64,000 nt of DNA, taken from positions 1-64,000 of the forward strand of contig JAJZEB010000001.1 of NCBI GenBank assembly GCA_021805805.1, in the 5' to 3' direction. The translations under genes and the position numbers were made by a program. A model generated the notes under the pieces. The model ran no database searches. It saw only the letters and a program-made list of their open reading frames with translations, and was not told where the DNA came from. How positions within the stretch are numbered: the stretch's first letter is position 1; each line of letters opens with the position of its first letter. This document shows, piece by piece, positions 54,517 through 63,786 of this stretch. Source of the stretch: Pseudomonadota bacterium. GTDB lineage: Bacteria > Pseudomonadota > Gammaproteobacteria > Burkholderiales > Burkholderiaceae_C.

Positions 54517-55272
54517 TCAGCTCGCGTAGTCCGGATCGGTGCGCTCGAGACTGCGCAGCAGCGCCGGCCACGCGATCCCCGCGCCCTGCCCGGCGGTGAC
54601 CGCGCGCGCTGCGGCTGCGGCGCCTTGCAGCACGTCGGCGCCGACCTCGATCAGTTCGACGCCCTGCGCCGCGATCTGGATCTGGCACGCGGTCTCGAGC
54701 AGGTACATCAGCACGAACGCGTCGGCGACCGCGGCGCCGACCGTCAGCAGCCCGTGGTTGCGCAGGATCAGCGCGTTGCGGCTGCCGAGGTCGCGCTGCA
54801 ACCGAGGCTGTTCGTCGGCGCGCAACGCGATTCCCTCGTAGTCGTGGTAGCCGAGCTGCGGCAGCACCAGCGTGGCCTGCTGGCTGATCGGAAGCAGCCC
54901 GCGGCGTTGCGCCGACACCGCGACGCCGCAGCGCGTGTGGGTGTGCAGGACGCAGCCGACGTCGGGTCGCGCCGCGTGCACGCAGGCGTGGATCGTGAAT
55001 CCTGCCGGATTGACCGGGAACGGCGACTCGAGAACCTTGTTGCACTCGGCATCGATCTTCAGCAAGCTGCTTGCCGTGATTTCGTCGAAGCCCAGCCCGT
55101 ACGGGTTGATCAGAAACTGCTCTGCGGGAAGCCGCGCGCTGATATGGGTGAACACCAGGTCGCTCCAGCCGAAGCGTGCGACCAGCCGGTACGCCGCAGC
55201 CAGCTCGACGCGCAGCGCCCACTCCTGCGGCGAAACCCGCGACTTGACTTCCGGGAAGGTGATTGGATTCAC
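54517..55272 (-). CDS. Class II aldolase/adducin family protein
   Basis: This is a 251-residue protein of the L-fuculose-phosphate aldolase fold. The metal ligands are in CVLHTHTRCGVAVS and the later ILRNHGLLTVG. The FGWSDLVFTHISARLP segment near the start is typical of the non-sugar-phosphate branch of the family, which includes enzymes with unknown substrates and adducin-like proteins. It sits between the four secreted-protein genes and the CheB-CheR fusion gene on the same strand. Its reaction cannot be stated. Confidence 0.88.
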   Translation of the reverse strand: MNPITFPEVKSRVSPQEWALRVELAAAYRLVARFGWSDLVFTHISARLPAEQFLINPYGLGFDEITASSLLKIDAECNKVLESPFPVNPAGFTIHACVHAARPDVGCVLHTHTRCGVAVSAQRRGLLPISQQATLVLPQLGYHDYEGIALRADEQPRLQRDLGSRNALILRNHGLLTVGAAVADAFVLMYLLETACQIQIAAQGVELIEVGADVLQGAAAAARAVTAGQGAGIAWPALLRSLERTDPDYAS

Positions 55273-55401
55273 ATCGGTCTCCTTGGCCTGACTCGTCTGG
55301 CTGGTGCCATCCGCGTGACACGTCGCCGCGCCTGCGCAGCATAAGCAGCCGAGCGCGCGACGGCAATTCCGCAGTCGCGCACAGGGCTGGTCAGGCGCGC
55401 G

Positions 55402-58400
55402 TCAGCGCGTCGGCCACTGCGCGTACGGCAGCGGGCGGCCGAACAGGTATCCCTGGAACGTCTCGCACCCGGCCTGCAGCAGCAAGGCACGCTGCGCGTC
55501 GTGCTCGACGCCTTCGGCGACCACCTCCAGGTTCAGCGCGTGCGCCATCGCCAGGACAGCGCGGACGATGGCCCGGTCGTTGACGTCGTCGGCCATGTCC
55601 TCGACGAACGAGCGGTCGATCTTCACTTCGCGCACAGGGAGTCGCTTCAGATAAGCCAGCGACGAATACCCCGTGCCGAAGTCGTCGAGCGAAAAGCTGA
55701 CGCCGTTTGCGATCAGGCGTCGCATCGTCGCCACCGCGTCGTCCATGCGCTCGAGCAGCGCGCCTTCGGTCAGTTCGAGCCGCAGCCGCGACGCATCGGC
55801 GCCGGTGTCGTGCAGCGCGCGCAACACCTCGGCGACGAAATCGTGCCGGTAGAACTGCCGTGCGCTGATGTTCACCGACATCGTTCGCGCCTGCGTGGCC
55901 GGGTCGTCGCTCCACGCCCTCAGCTGCATGCACGCCTCGCGCAGCGCCCAACGGCCCAGGTCGACGATCAGACCGCTGGCCTCGGCGGCGGCGATGAAGG
56001 TTCCGGGCAGCACCAGCGAGCCGTCGGCGCGCTGCCAGCGCAGCAAGGCCTCGGCGCCGACGACGGCGCCGTCGCGATCGACCTGCGGCTGGTAGAAGAG
56101 CATGAACTCGTCGTGTTCGAGGCCGCGCCGGATCGCCGACTGCAGCGCCGCGCGCATCTCCACCGCGGACTGCATGGCCGGGCTGAAATAGCGCACCGCA
56201 TTGCGTCCGGCGTCCTTGGCCTGGTACAGCGCGATGTCGGCCTGCTTGATGCACACTTCGGCCGACACTTCACGACCGCGGAACAGGGTCACGCCGAGGC
56301 TGGCGCTGACGTCGAAAGGCTCGGCGCCGTCAGCGTCGTAGGCCTGCGCCAGCCGCGCGCGGATCGCCTCGGCGATTTGCGCGACCTCGGATTCGGCGGT
56401 CTCGAGGTCACGACCCAGCTCCTCGACCATGACGATGAATTCATCGCCGCCGAGCCGCGCCACGGTATCGGCGACGCGCGCCGCGGCGCACAGGCGCGCA
56501 GCGACCTCGACCAGAAGCCGGTCGCCCGACTCGTGGCCGCGCGTATCGTTGAGTTCCTTGAAATGATCGAGGTCGAGCATGACGATGGCGCCGTACTGCC
56601 CGTTGCGCTCGCTGGCGACCAAAGCCTGCCCCAGACGGTCCATCAGCAGGCGCCGGTTCGGCAAGCGGGTCAGCGGGTCGTAGTAGGCCAGCTCGCGGAT
56701 CTGTTCCTCGGCTCGTCGCTGCTCGGTGATGTCGCGCACCGTGACCCGCCGCCCCATGTAGCGCCCGGCGTCGTCGAACACCGCGCGGCAGAAATGGCTG
56801 ACCCAGCGCCGCTCTCCGTTGCGGCGGACGATGCGCAGGTTCAGTTCGCTGGAGCCGGATTCCTGCGCGTGGATGAAACGCTGCACATGCGCAGCCCAGG
56901 CCTGGGCGTCGGCGGGATCGACGATCAGGTCGAGCAGGCCCGGATTGGCCGTGACCTCGTCGGCGGTGTAACCGGTGACGCGCTCGACCGACGGGCTGAC
57001 GTAGATCGGCCTGCCGTCGGGCCCGATCCAGTACTCGAGGTTGTAGGTCCAGTCGATCATCGTGTGCAGCATCGCCTCGCTCTTCTTCAGCTCGGCAAGC
57101 ATTTCCTTGCGCTGCGTGATGTTGCTGTTGACCTCGACGATGGCCTGCGGCTGCTGTCCAGACGGCCGATACAGCGTCCAGCGGCTCTCGACGACGATCT
57201 GCTTCCCGTCGCGAGTCCTGTGCACGAGTTCGCCGCGCCAGCTTCCGGCTTCGACCAACGCCTCGCGAATGGTTCCGAGCGCGGCCGGGAACCGGGTCTG
57301 CAGCAGGTCGTGCGAGACGCGGCCGAGCGCCTGCTCCTCGCTCCAGCCGTACAGTTCCTCGGCCCCGGAGTTCCAGAAAATGATGTGGTCGTCGAGGTCG
57401 CGGCCGATCACCGGAGCTGCGCGCGCGAGCAGGTCCGCCTGCCACTGCAGGCGCTGCGCACGCTCGGCGATGTCGTGCTGCGACTGCTTGAGCTGAGAAA
57501 TGTCGGCGAACGTCAGCACCACGCCCTCGATCTCATCGCGCGCGTTGCGGTACGGCAATGTGCGCTGCAGATACCAGCGCTGTTCGCCGGCGCTGATTTC
57601 GCGCACCGGAACGCTGTCGCCGGCAAGCACGGCCATGCAATCGGCGTGCAACTGCGCGCCTTCGAACAGCAGCACGATGTCCTGCAGCGCGCGGCCCAGG
57701 TCGGCGTTGCTGATGCGCATGAGCTGTGCGCATGCCGGAGTGAAGCGCCGCACCCGACATTGCCGGTCGAGCAGGACCTTGGGCATCAAAGCGGCTTCGA
57801 GCAGATTTTTCAGGTCGGAATTCAGCGCCTCGACCTCGACGATCTTCGCATCGAGCGCCGCGTTGGTCGTCAGCAGTTCCTCGTTCAGCGACTGCAGTTC
57901 CTCCTTGGAGCTTTCGAGCTCCTCGTTGGTCGACTGCAGCTCCTCGTTCATCGCCAGCACTTCCTCGTTCGCCGCGCGCATCTCCTCGCCCGAAGCGCGT
58001 GCCTGCTCGATGGTGCGCGTGAGGTCGTCGCGCGTGGCCTGCAGCTCCTGGTTGAGCTGCTCGAGCGCCCAGCGGCTCGAATTGGCGTCGGGCGTCATGG
58101 TGATCGCCTCGTCGTGCGCCAGGCCGCTGAACGCGACCGCGAGCATCCAGGCCCGCTCCGGGCTTTCGAACGGATTGACCTCGATGCGCACCCCGGCCGC
58201 GGACGCCGCTTCGCCGCCGTCGGCGCGCACGTTGACGACCCGGCGCTGGCGCATGCGCCGGGCGTCGAGCATCGCCAGGCGCAGCGCCATGACGTAATCG
58301 GCGCGAACCACCTCGAACAGGTCGCGCGACGGCCTGCCGCTGGGGAAACGCAGGTACGGCGACAGATCGCCGGTCATGTAGGTGATCTGGCCCTTGGCGT

Positions 58401-59976
58401 CGACCAGCAGCTGCGCAGTGCCGTGCCGCTCCAGGAGCCTGGCGTGGATCGCGCCCTGGTCGATCCAGCGCTCGCTGCGCAGCCGCGGCTCGTCGCCGGC
58501 GTATGCGCCGACGGTGGCGCCGCGCGTGGACATCGGCAGCTCGGGCATGCGCCCGGCCTTGGTCGCGGTGCGGCGGTACACGCGCCAGGTCTTGGACACG
58601 GTCTCGAAATGCCGCTCGACGTTTCCGGGGGTCTCCGCCTTGCCGAGGAACAGCACTCCGCCCGGGTTCAGCGCGAAATGGAACACGCTGAGCACCTTGC
58701 GCTGCATGGTGCGGTTCAGATAGATGAGCACATTGCGGCAGACGATCAGGTCCAGCTTCGAGTACGGCGGGTCGCTGACCAGGTTGTGGCGGGCGAACAC
58801 GATCGCCTCGCGCAACTCCTTGCGCACGCGCAGCCCGAGCTCGCGCTCGTCGAAATAGCGCTCGACCCATTCCGGAGCGACCCCGGCCAGCGCGGCGCGC
58901 GAATAACTGCCGGCGCGCGCCACGTCGAGCGCGGCGCCGTCGAGGTCGGTGGCGAAGATCTTCACCGCGCCTGCGCCACGCTGGCGCATCTGCTCGAACA
59001 GCAGAATGCCGATCGAATACGCCTCCTCGCCGCTGGAACAGCCGGCGACCCAGGCGCGCACCGGTTCGCCAGGGCTGCGCGCCGCCAGCAGCGCAGGAAG
59101 CGCTTCGTGCTCAAGCACCTCGAACGCTGCGCGGTCGCGGAAGAACGCGGTCACGCCGATCAGCAGGTCGTGGCCGAGCTGAGTCAGCTCGGCCGGATCG
59201 TCGCCAAGCCGCTGCACGTACGCGTCGAGGTCGGCGATTCCCAGGATTCCCATGCGCCGCTCGACGCGGCGCGTCAGCGTCGGCCGCTTGTAGTCGCGGA
59301 AATCGCGATTCAGCCGCTGGCGCAGCAAGTCGAGCACGGCGTCGAGCTGCGCGTCGCGGCGCGCCTCCAGCGCGCTGCGACGCTGCGGCGCCTGCCCGGC
59401 GGCCCAGGCGGCGACGATCTCGGCCAGTCGCGCCGGGTCGCCGACTTCGTCGGCCAGTCCTGCCTCGCGCACGCTGCGCGGCATGCCGTCGAAGCTGGCC
59501 GTGGCCGCGTCCTGCGCCAGCACCAGGCCACCGCCGGCGCGCACGGCGCGCGCCCCGGCCGTTCCGTCATGTCCGGTGCCCGAAAGGACCACCAGGGCCG
59601 CCGCCGCGCCGCAGGCCGCGGCAAGTCCCCGCGCGGCCTCGTCGATCGGCCGCATGCGTTCGCCTGCGACCACGCGCGCGACCAGCCCGCCGCCCGAGAA
59701 CACCGGCTCGCACGCCGCCGGACAAACGTAGATGCAACCGGCCTCGAGCGCATCGCCATCGCCCAGATCGCACACCGGCAGCGACGTCCACGACGCGGCC
59801 AGCGCGCCGAGCTGGCTCGGGACATCGGGGCTGCGATGCTGGATCAGCACCACCGCGGCAGCGAGCCGCGCCGGCAGCGCTTCGACGAATGCGCGGAAGG
59901 CATGCAGCGAACCGGCCGAACCGCCGGCCAGAACGATGCGGCGACAAGGCACGACGGCGTCTGCGGATTCGGGCAT
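55402..59976 (-). CDS. CheB-CheR-PAS-GGDEF-EAL multidomain signalling protein
   Basis: This 1524-residue protein combines chemotaxis and cyclic di-GMP domains. A CheB-type methylesterase is at about 10-195 with Ser20, His47 and Asp137. A CheR methyltransferase is at 205-470, with VAGCSSGEEAYS and CRNVLIYL. A PAS-like part (530-625), a coiled coil rich in NEELQSTNEELESSKEEL (635-725) and three PAS domains (725-1085) follow. Then come GGDEF at 1095-1255, with RxxD and LGGDEF, and EAL at 1270-1515, with EALLRW and DDFGTGYSSL. No receiver domain is present. The ATG at 59976 was chosen over a GTG 87 bases upstream. Confidence 0.92.
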   Translation of the reverse strand: MPESADAVVPCRRIVLAGGSAGSLHAFRAFVEALPARLAAAVVLIQHRSPDVPSQLGALAASWTSLPVCDLGDGDALEAGCIYVCPAACEPVFSGGGLVARVVAGERMRPIDEAARGLAAACGAAAALVVLSGTGHDGTAGARAVRAGGGLVLAQDAATASFDGMPRSVREAGLADEVGDPARLAEIVAAWAAGQAPQRRSALEARRDAQLDAVLDLLRQRLNRDFRDYKRPTLTRRVERRMGILGIADLDAYVQRLGDDPAELTQLGHDLLIGVTAFFRDRAAFEVLEHEALPALLAARSPGEPVRAWVAGCSSGEEAYSIGILLFEQMRQRGAGAVKIFATDLDGAALDVARAGSYSRAALAGVAPEWVERYFDERELGLRVRKELREAIVFARHNLVSDPPYSKLDLIVCRNVLIYLNRTMQRKVLSVFHFALNPGGVLFLGKAETPGNVERHFETVSKTWRVYRRTATKAGRMPELPMSTRGATVGAYAGDEPRLRSERWIDQGAIHARLLERHGTAQLLVDAKGQITYMTGDLSPYLRFPSGRPSRDLFEVVRADYVMALRLAMLDARRMRQRRVVNVRADGGEAASAAGVRIEVNPFESPERAWMLAVAFSGLAHDEAITMTPDANSSRWALEQLNQELQATRDDLTRTIEQARASGEEMRAANEEVLAMNEELQSTNEELESSKEELQSLNEELLTTNAALDAKIVEVEALNSDLKNLLEAALMPKVLLDRQCRVRRFTPACAQLMRISNADLGRALQDIVLLFEGAQLHADCMAVLAGDSVPVREISAGEQRWYLQRTLPYRNARDEIEGVVLTFADISQLKQSQHDIAERAQRLQWQADLLARAAPVIGRDLDDHIIFWNSGAEELYGWSEEQALGRVSHDLLQTRFPAALGTIREALVEAGSWRGELVHRTRDGKQIVVESRWTLYRPSGQQPQAIVEVNSNITQRKEMLAELKKSEAMLHTMIDWTYNLEYWIGPDGRPIYVSPSVERVTGYTADEVTANPGLLDLIVDPADAQAWAAHVQRFIHAQESGSSELNLRIVRRNGERRWVSHFCRAVFDDAGRYMGRRVTVRDITEQRRAEEQIRELAYYDPLTRLPNRRLLMDRLGQALVASERNGQYGAIVMLDLDHFKELNDTRGHESGDRLLVEVAARLCAAARVADTVARLGGDEFIVMVEELGRDLETAESEVAQIAEAIRARLAQAYDADGAEPFDVSASLGVTLFRGREVSAEVCIKQADIALYQAKDAGRNAVRYFSPAMQSAVEMRAALQSAIRRGLEHDEFMLFYQPQVDRDGAVVGAEALLRWQRADGSLVLPGTFIAAAEASGLIVDLGRWALREACMQLRAWSDDPATQARTMSVNISARQFYRHDFVAEVLRALHDTGADASRLRLELTEGALLERMDDAVATMRRLIANGVSFSLDDFGTGYSSLAYLKRLPVREVKIDRSFVEDMADDVNDRAIVRAVLAMAHALNLEVVAEGVEHDAQRALLLQAGCETFQGYLFGRPLPYAQWPTR

Positions 59977-60120
59977 GGCTTCGGGAGACGGCTTCGGCAA
60001 AGGCTTCGACTGCGCGCACCGACGCACAGCCGCGGTGGCGCAGCGTCGAGTGTAGCCGGGCACCCGCGGTGCGCCGGCAACGGGCCCGCCAGCGCCACGC
60101 CACAGCCGCGGCGTGGCGCG

Positions 60121-63100
60121 TCACGCGCGCTGCGCGCAGCCGAGCAGCCAGTCCTGCAGCAGCGCTGCGTCGAATCCGCCGACGCGCACGCGCTCGAGCC
60201 ATGCCACCGCCTGCGCGTCGTCCGCGCCGCGCCCGGCGAGGTAGGACTGCAGCGTGCACGAGTCGTCGCCGGCGTGCGCATCGTGGGCACGCCGCCAGTT
60301 CCAGGCCAGCGCGCCCAGGGCGTGGCGGATTGCGCCCGGCGCTGCGTGTTGCGCGCGCCCGCGGTTCCATGCCACCAGCTCGGACGCCGGCATCGGGCGC
60401 GCGATGCCGAAACCCTGGCCTGAGTCGGCGCCGAGCAGGCGCGCCACTTCGATCTCGGCTTCGTCCTCCAGTCCCTCGGCGACCACCTCGAGCCCGAGAT
60501 CATGGCCCAGGCGCACGCTCGCGCTGATCAGGCTCAAGGTCGGCAAAGGCCTGTCGCGCAGCTTGCACAGCAGCCCGCGATCGATCTTCAGGGTGTCGAA
60601 CGGCAGCAGCGACAGCCGCTGCAGGCTGCTGTAGCCCGAGCCCAGATCGTCCATCGCCAGCTTCACGCCCAGCGCACGCAATTGCGCCAGTTCGCTGGCC
60701 TGGCCGGCGGTGTCGACGCGCTCGCCCTCGAGCAGCTCCAGCGTCAGCCGCTGCGGGTCGACGCCGTGGCGCCGCAGCAAGGTCTCGACGCGCCTGGTGC
60801 AGGATCCGCCGCGCAAGGTCGAAGGCGCCAGATTGACCGAAACCTGCAGCGCAAGCCCGGCAGCGTCCCAGCGCGCCAGGTCGGCGAGCACCTGGTCGAG
60901 GCCGAGGTCGAACAGGCGGTCGAGTTCGGCGCTGCCCAGGAGCGGCAGGAACATCGCCGGCGGCAGCACGCTGCCGTCGGGCATGACCAGCCTGGCCAGC
61001 GCCTCGACCTTGAGCAGCCGTGCGTCGCGCAGGTCGACGATCGGCTGCACGTCCATGCGCAAGCCGCCGTTGAGCAGCCGCTCGCGGTAGGCGCGCGCCT
61101 GGTCCTGCGCAATGACAGGCGCCGGCGCCGCGCACAATGCCCAGATCTGCTCCCAGCGGTATTTCAGGCCGCGCGCGAACTGGCGCATCACCGACGACTC
61201 GAACTGGTTCGGAAACGCGCCGAAGAACGCCAGCAGGCCGACCGCCTGGCCGCTCGAGTCGACCAGCGGCACGCTCAGCGTCGAACGCAGGGTTCGGCGC
61301 GTCAGGTCGCTGGCGATCGTGCTCCAGCCGGCGTAACGCGCATCGTGCGCGAACGATGCCGAAGTCTCGATGCGCAGACTGCGCCATGCTTGCGCGCTGG
61401 TGCCCTGGCCGCGCGGCGACAGCGGGTCGAGCACCGCCTCGCGGCCCGGAGTCTGCAAGGTGTCGGCGAAGACCTGCGCATGCGGCCCGGCGCTGGCCTC
61501 CACTGCGAACACGCCGTCGGACTTCAGTCGCATCAGCAGCACGGCCTGCACGCCGGGCAGCGCGCCGAGCTCAACGAGCCCGTCGGCGCTGGCATCGGCC
61601 CAGCGCGTTCCTGCCGCGGGCAGCGGCGCGGCCAGCACGTCCAAGTAGCGCGCCGTGGTATCGGCTTCAATCTCAAGCTCTACCTGGATGTCTTCCTGCA
61701 ATCTGGCATCGGCAACGAACATGGTTCGAAGACGTTCTCGCCCGCCCATCGGCACCTGGTTCAACTGTTCGGCCAGCAGCCTGCGGTACAGGCCCTGCGC
61801 CTTCGACAGCCAGACTCCGCCGACGCCAGCCAGTGCGTGGATGCGGCCGATCTGCCGTGCGCGCTCGACGATCGCCTCGCGCGTGGTCGCCGGATCGAGC
61901 AGGAACCGCAGGTGCTCGGCCTGACGCTCGAGCAGCGCCGCGCGCTCGGCGTCGGTCAGGGTGCGCTGGATCGCAGCAGGTGCGGCGTCGCGCTCGAGTT
62001 CCTGGTAGAAATGCTCGGCGAAGCGGATTCCGGCTTCGGCGATGTGCCGCTGCGCTCGCGCCAGCAGCGCTCCTGCGTGGGCATCGAAGGCGTTGCCCTC
62101 GCTCGGAGCTTCGGCCTCGGCGTCGTGCGGCGCGGCCATTGCCCACCACCGATTGCGCACGTGCTTGCGTTGCTTGCACTGGTACATCGCCGCGTCGGCC
62201 TGGCGGATCAACGCGTCGGCATCGCGCGCGTCCTGCGGATACAGCGCAACGCCCATGGTCATGCCGACCTCGGCAGCGTCGCGTCCGCCGAGCTGGAACG
62301 GCGCCTGCACCGCCTCGTGCAGGCGCTGCAGCGCGTGGTCGAGCTGCTTCTCGGCCTCGCCCGGATCCAGATCCTCGATGACCACGACGAACTCGTCGCC
62401 GCCCAGCCGCACCAGAAGGTCGCTGCCGCGCAGGCGCGCCGCCAGCCGCGCGCCGAGCTCGCGCAGCAGGCGGTCGCCTGCGGCGTGACCGAAGGTGTCG
62501 TTGACGGGCTTGAAGTCGTCCAGGTCGATCAGGCCAAGCGCGACCAGCCGCCCGGCACGCTCGGCACGCGCCAGGATCCGCGGCAGGTCGTGATCCAGCG
62601 CGCGGCGGTTGGCCAGGCCAGTCAGGGTGTCGTGCAGCGACTCGAATGCAACCTGGCGCTGCAGCCGGTCGCGCTCGGTGACGTCGACCACCGTCCACAC
62701 CACCAGACGCTGTCCCGCTTCGTGCACCATGCTGGCCGACAGGTCGCAGCTGATCACGTCGCCCGAGGCGGTCTGCAACGCCGCGCTGGTCAATTGCGCA
62801 GACCCGCTGGCGTACAGCTGCGCATACAGCGCCTTGACGCGCTCGAAGGCCTCGTCGTCCGGGTACAGCGCGCGCGTGGCGCGCCCGATCAGTTGCCGCG
62901 GCGCGTCGCGCCCGAGCATCGCGGCGAAATGCGCGTTGGCGTCGACGATGCGACGCCCGCGGGTCATCACGATGCCGACCAGTGCGTTGTTCAACAGGCT
63001 TTCGCGCAATGCCTGGCTGCGCTTCTCACGCGCCATCAGATCGAGCCGGTCGAGGCCGCGCGAGACGTCCTGCGCCATCTGCACGAGCAGGCGCTGCAGG

Positions 63101-63585
63101 TCGGAGTCGAAAACGTTTTCGTGCTCGTGGTAGACGGCCAGCACACCCCAGATCACGCCGCCCCGGCGCAACGCGAGCGCGGCGCTCGAGCGCAGGCCGA
63201 AGCGGGCCGCGCGCGCGTGCCACGGCACCAGCGCACCGGCTTCGGCATACGCGTTGTGGAAACGCGGCTCGCCGTCGCGCCAGCAAAGGCCGATCGCACC
63301 ACGGCCGTGCGGATCGTCGGCGTCGGTGGTGATGACAACACCGTCGAGCGCCTCGACGCGGCCGGTGGCCGCACGCATGCGAAAGCGCCCGTCGGCGTCC
63401 GGGCGGGCAACGAAGGCCAACGCCAGATGCGCGCTGCGCGCGGCGAGCTCGCAGACGGCGCACAGCAGCGCGTCGTCGTCGTCGTGCGCGCCGATGGCAT
63501 GGTTGATCTGGGCAAGCAGGCTGTTGAATTCGAGCAGCCGCGTCAGGCGAAGCTCGGTCGCCCACTCTTCGGTTGCTCCGCGCAT
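60121..63585 (-). CDS. GAF-PAS-GGDEF-globin-GAF-EAL cyclic di-GMP protein
   Basis: This is a 1154-residue cytoplasmic protein. Its order is GAF (about 20-180), PAS (190-310), GGDEF (315-475, with RGSD and LGGDEF), a globin-coupled-sensor-like domain (505-650), a second GAF (665-815) and EAL (835-1085). The globin part has RIHALAGVGGVWLSKAQ with the likely proximal haem ligand His583. The EAL part keeps the catalytic residues (EALARL, NLAP, DDLGSGYSSL, LKIDR). Both synthesis and breakdown of cyclic di-GMP are possible, perhaps gated by O2. The ATG at 63585 follows GGAG at eight bases and is preferred to a longer frame. Confidence 0.9.
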   Translation of the reverse strand: MRGATEEWATELRLTRLLEFNSLLAQINHAIGAHDDDDALLCAVCELAARSAHLALAFVARPDADGRFRMRAATGRVEALDGVVITTDADDPHGRGAIGLCWRDGEPRFHNAYAEAGALVPWHARAARFGLRSSAALALRRGGVIWGVLAVYHEHENVFDSDLQRLLVQMAQDVSRGLDRLDLMAREKRSQALRESLLNNALVGIVMTRGRRIVDANAHFAAMLGRDAPRQLIGRATRALYPDDEAFERVKALYAQLYASGSAQLTSAALQTASGDVISCDLSASMVHEAGQRLVVWTVVDVTERDRLQRQVAFESLHDTLTGLANRRALDHDLPRILARAERAGRLVALGLIDLDDFKPVNDTFGHAAGDRLLRELGARLAARLRGSDLLVRLGGDEFVVVIEDLDPGEAEKQLDHALQRLHEAVQAPFQLGGRDAAEVGMTMGVALYPQDARDADALIRQADAAMYQCKQRKHVRNRWWAMAAPHDAEAEAPSEGNAFDAHAGALLARAQRHIAEAGIRFAEHFYQELERDAAPAAIQRTLTDAERAALLERQAEHLRFLLDPATTREAIVERARQIGRIHALAGVGGVWLSKAQGLYRRLLAEQLNQVPMGGRERLRTMFVADARLQEDIQVELEIEADTTARYLDVLAAPLPAAGTRWADASADGLVELGALPGVQAVLLMRLKSDGVFAVEASAGPHAQVFADTLQTPGREAVLDPLSPRGQGTSAQAWRSLRIETSASFAHDARYAGWSTIASDLTRRTLRSTLSVPLVDSSGQAVGLLAFFGAFPNQFESSVMRQFARGLKYRWEQIWALCAAPAPVIAQDQARAYRERLLNGGLRMDVQPIVDLRDARLLKVEALARLVMPDGSVLPPAMFLPLLGSAELDRLFDLGLDQVLADLARWDAAGLALQVSVNLAPSTLRGGSCTRRVETLLRRHGVDPQRLTLELLEGERVDTAGQASELAQLRALGVKLAMDDLGSGYSSLQRLSLLPFDTLKIDRGLLCKLRDRPLPTLSLISASVRLGHDLGLEVVAEGLEDEAEIEVARLLGADSGQGFGIARPMPASELVAWNRGRAQHAAPGAIRHALGALAWNWRRAHDAHAGDDSCTLQSYLAGRGADDAQAVAWLERVRVGGFDAALLQDWLLGCAQRA

Positions 63586-63786
63586 TGCATATTCTCCGCA
63601 CCTGCGGAGCGCACTCCCGCGCCCCGTTTGCAGGATTGTCGCGGCAGCCGACGCGCGCGCCAAGCCCCGCGAGATATCGCAAACGCCTGATGCGTGAACT
63701 ATGTCACACAACCGCCTCGCGCAACGGCAGCGGTGCCCGCGCCGGAGCGGCGGCGCGCGGGGCCGGTGCCGTCTGTCGAGCTCGCT

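Noticed and set aside
55501-60423. A 1640-codon open frame on the plus strand
   Set aside because: It is antisense to the CheB-CheR-PAS-GGDEF-EAL gene. Its translation is low-complexity Gln/Arg/His/Val sequence with no domain, as is common opposite GC-rich genes.
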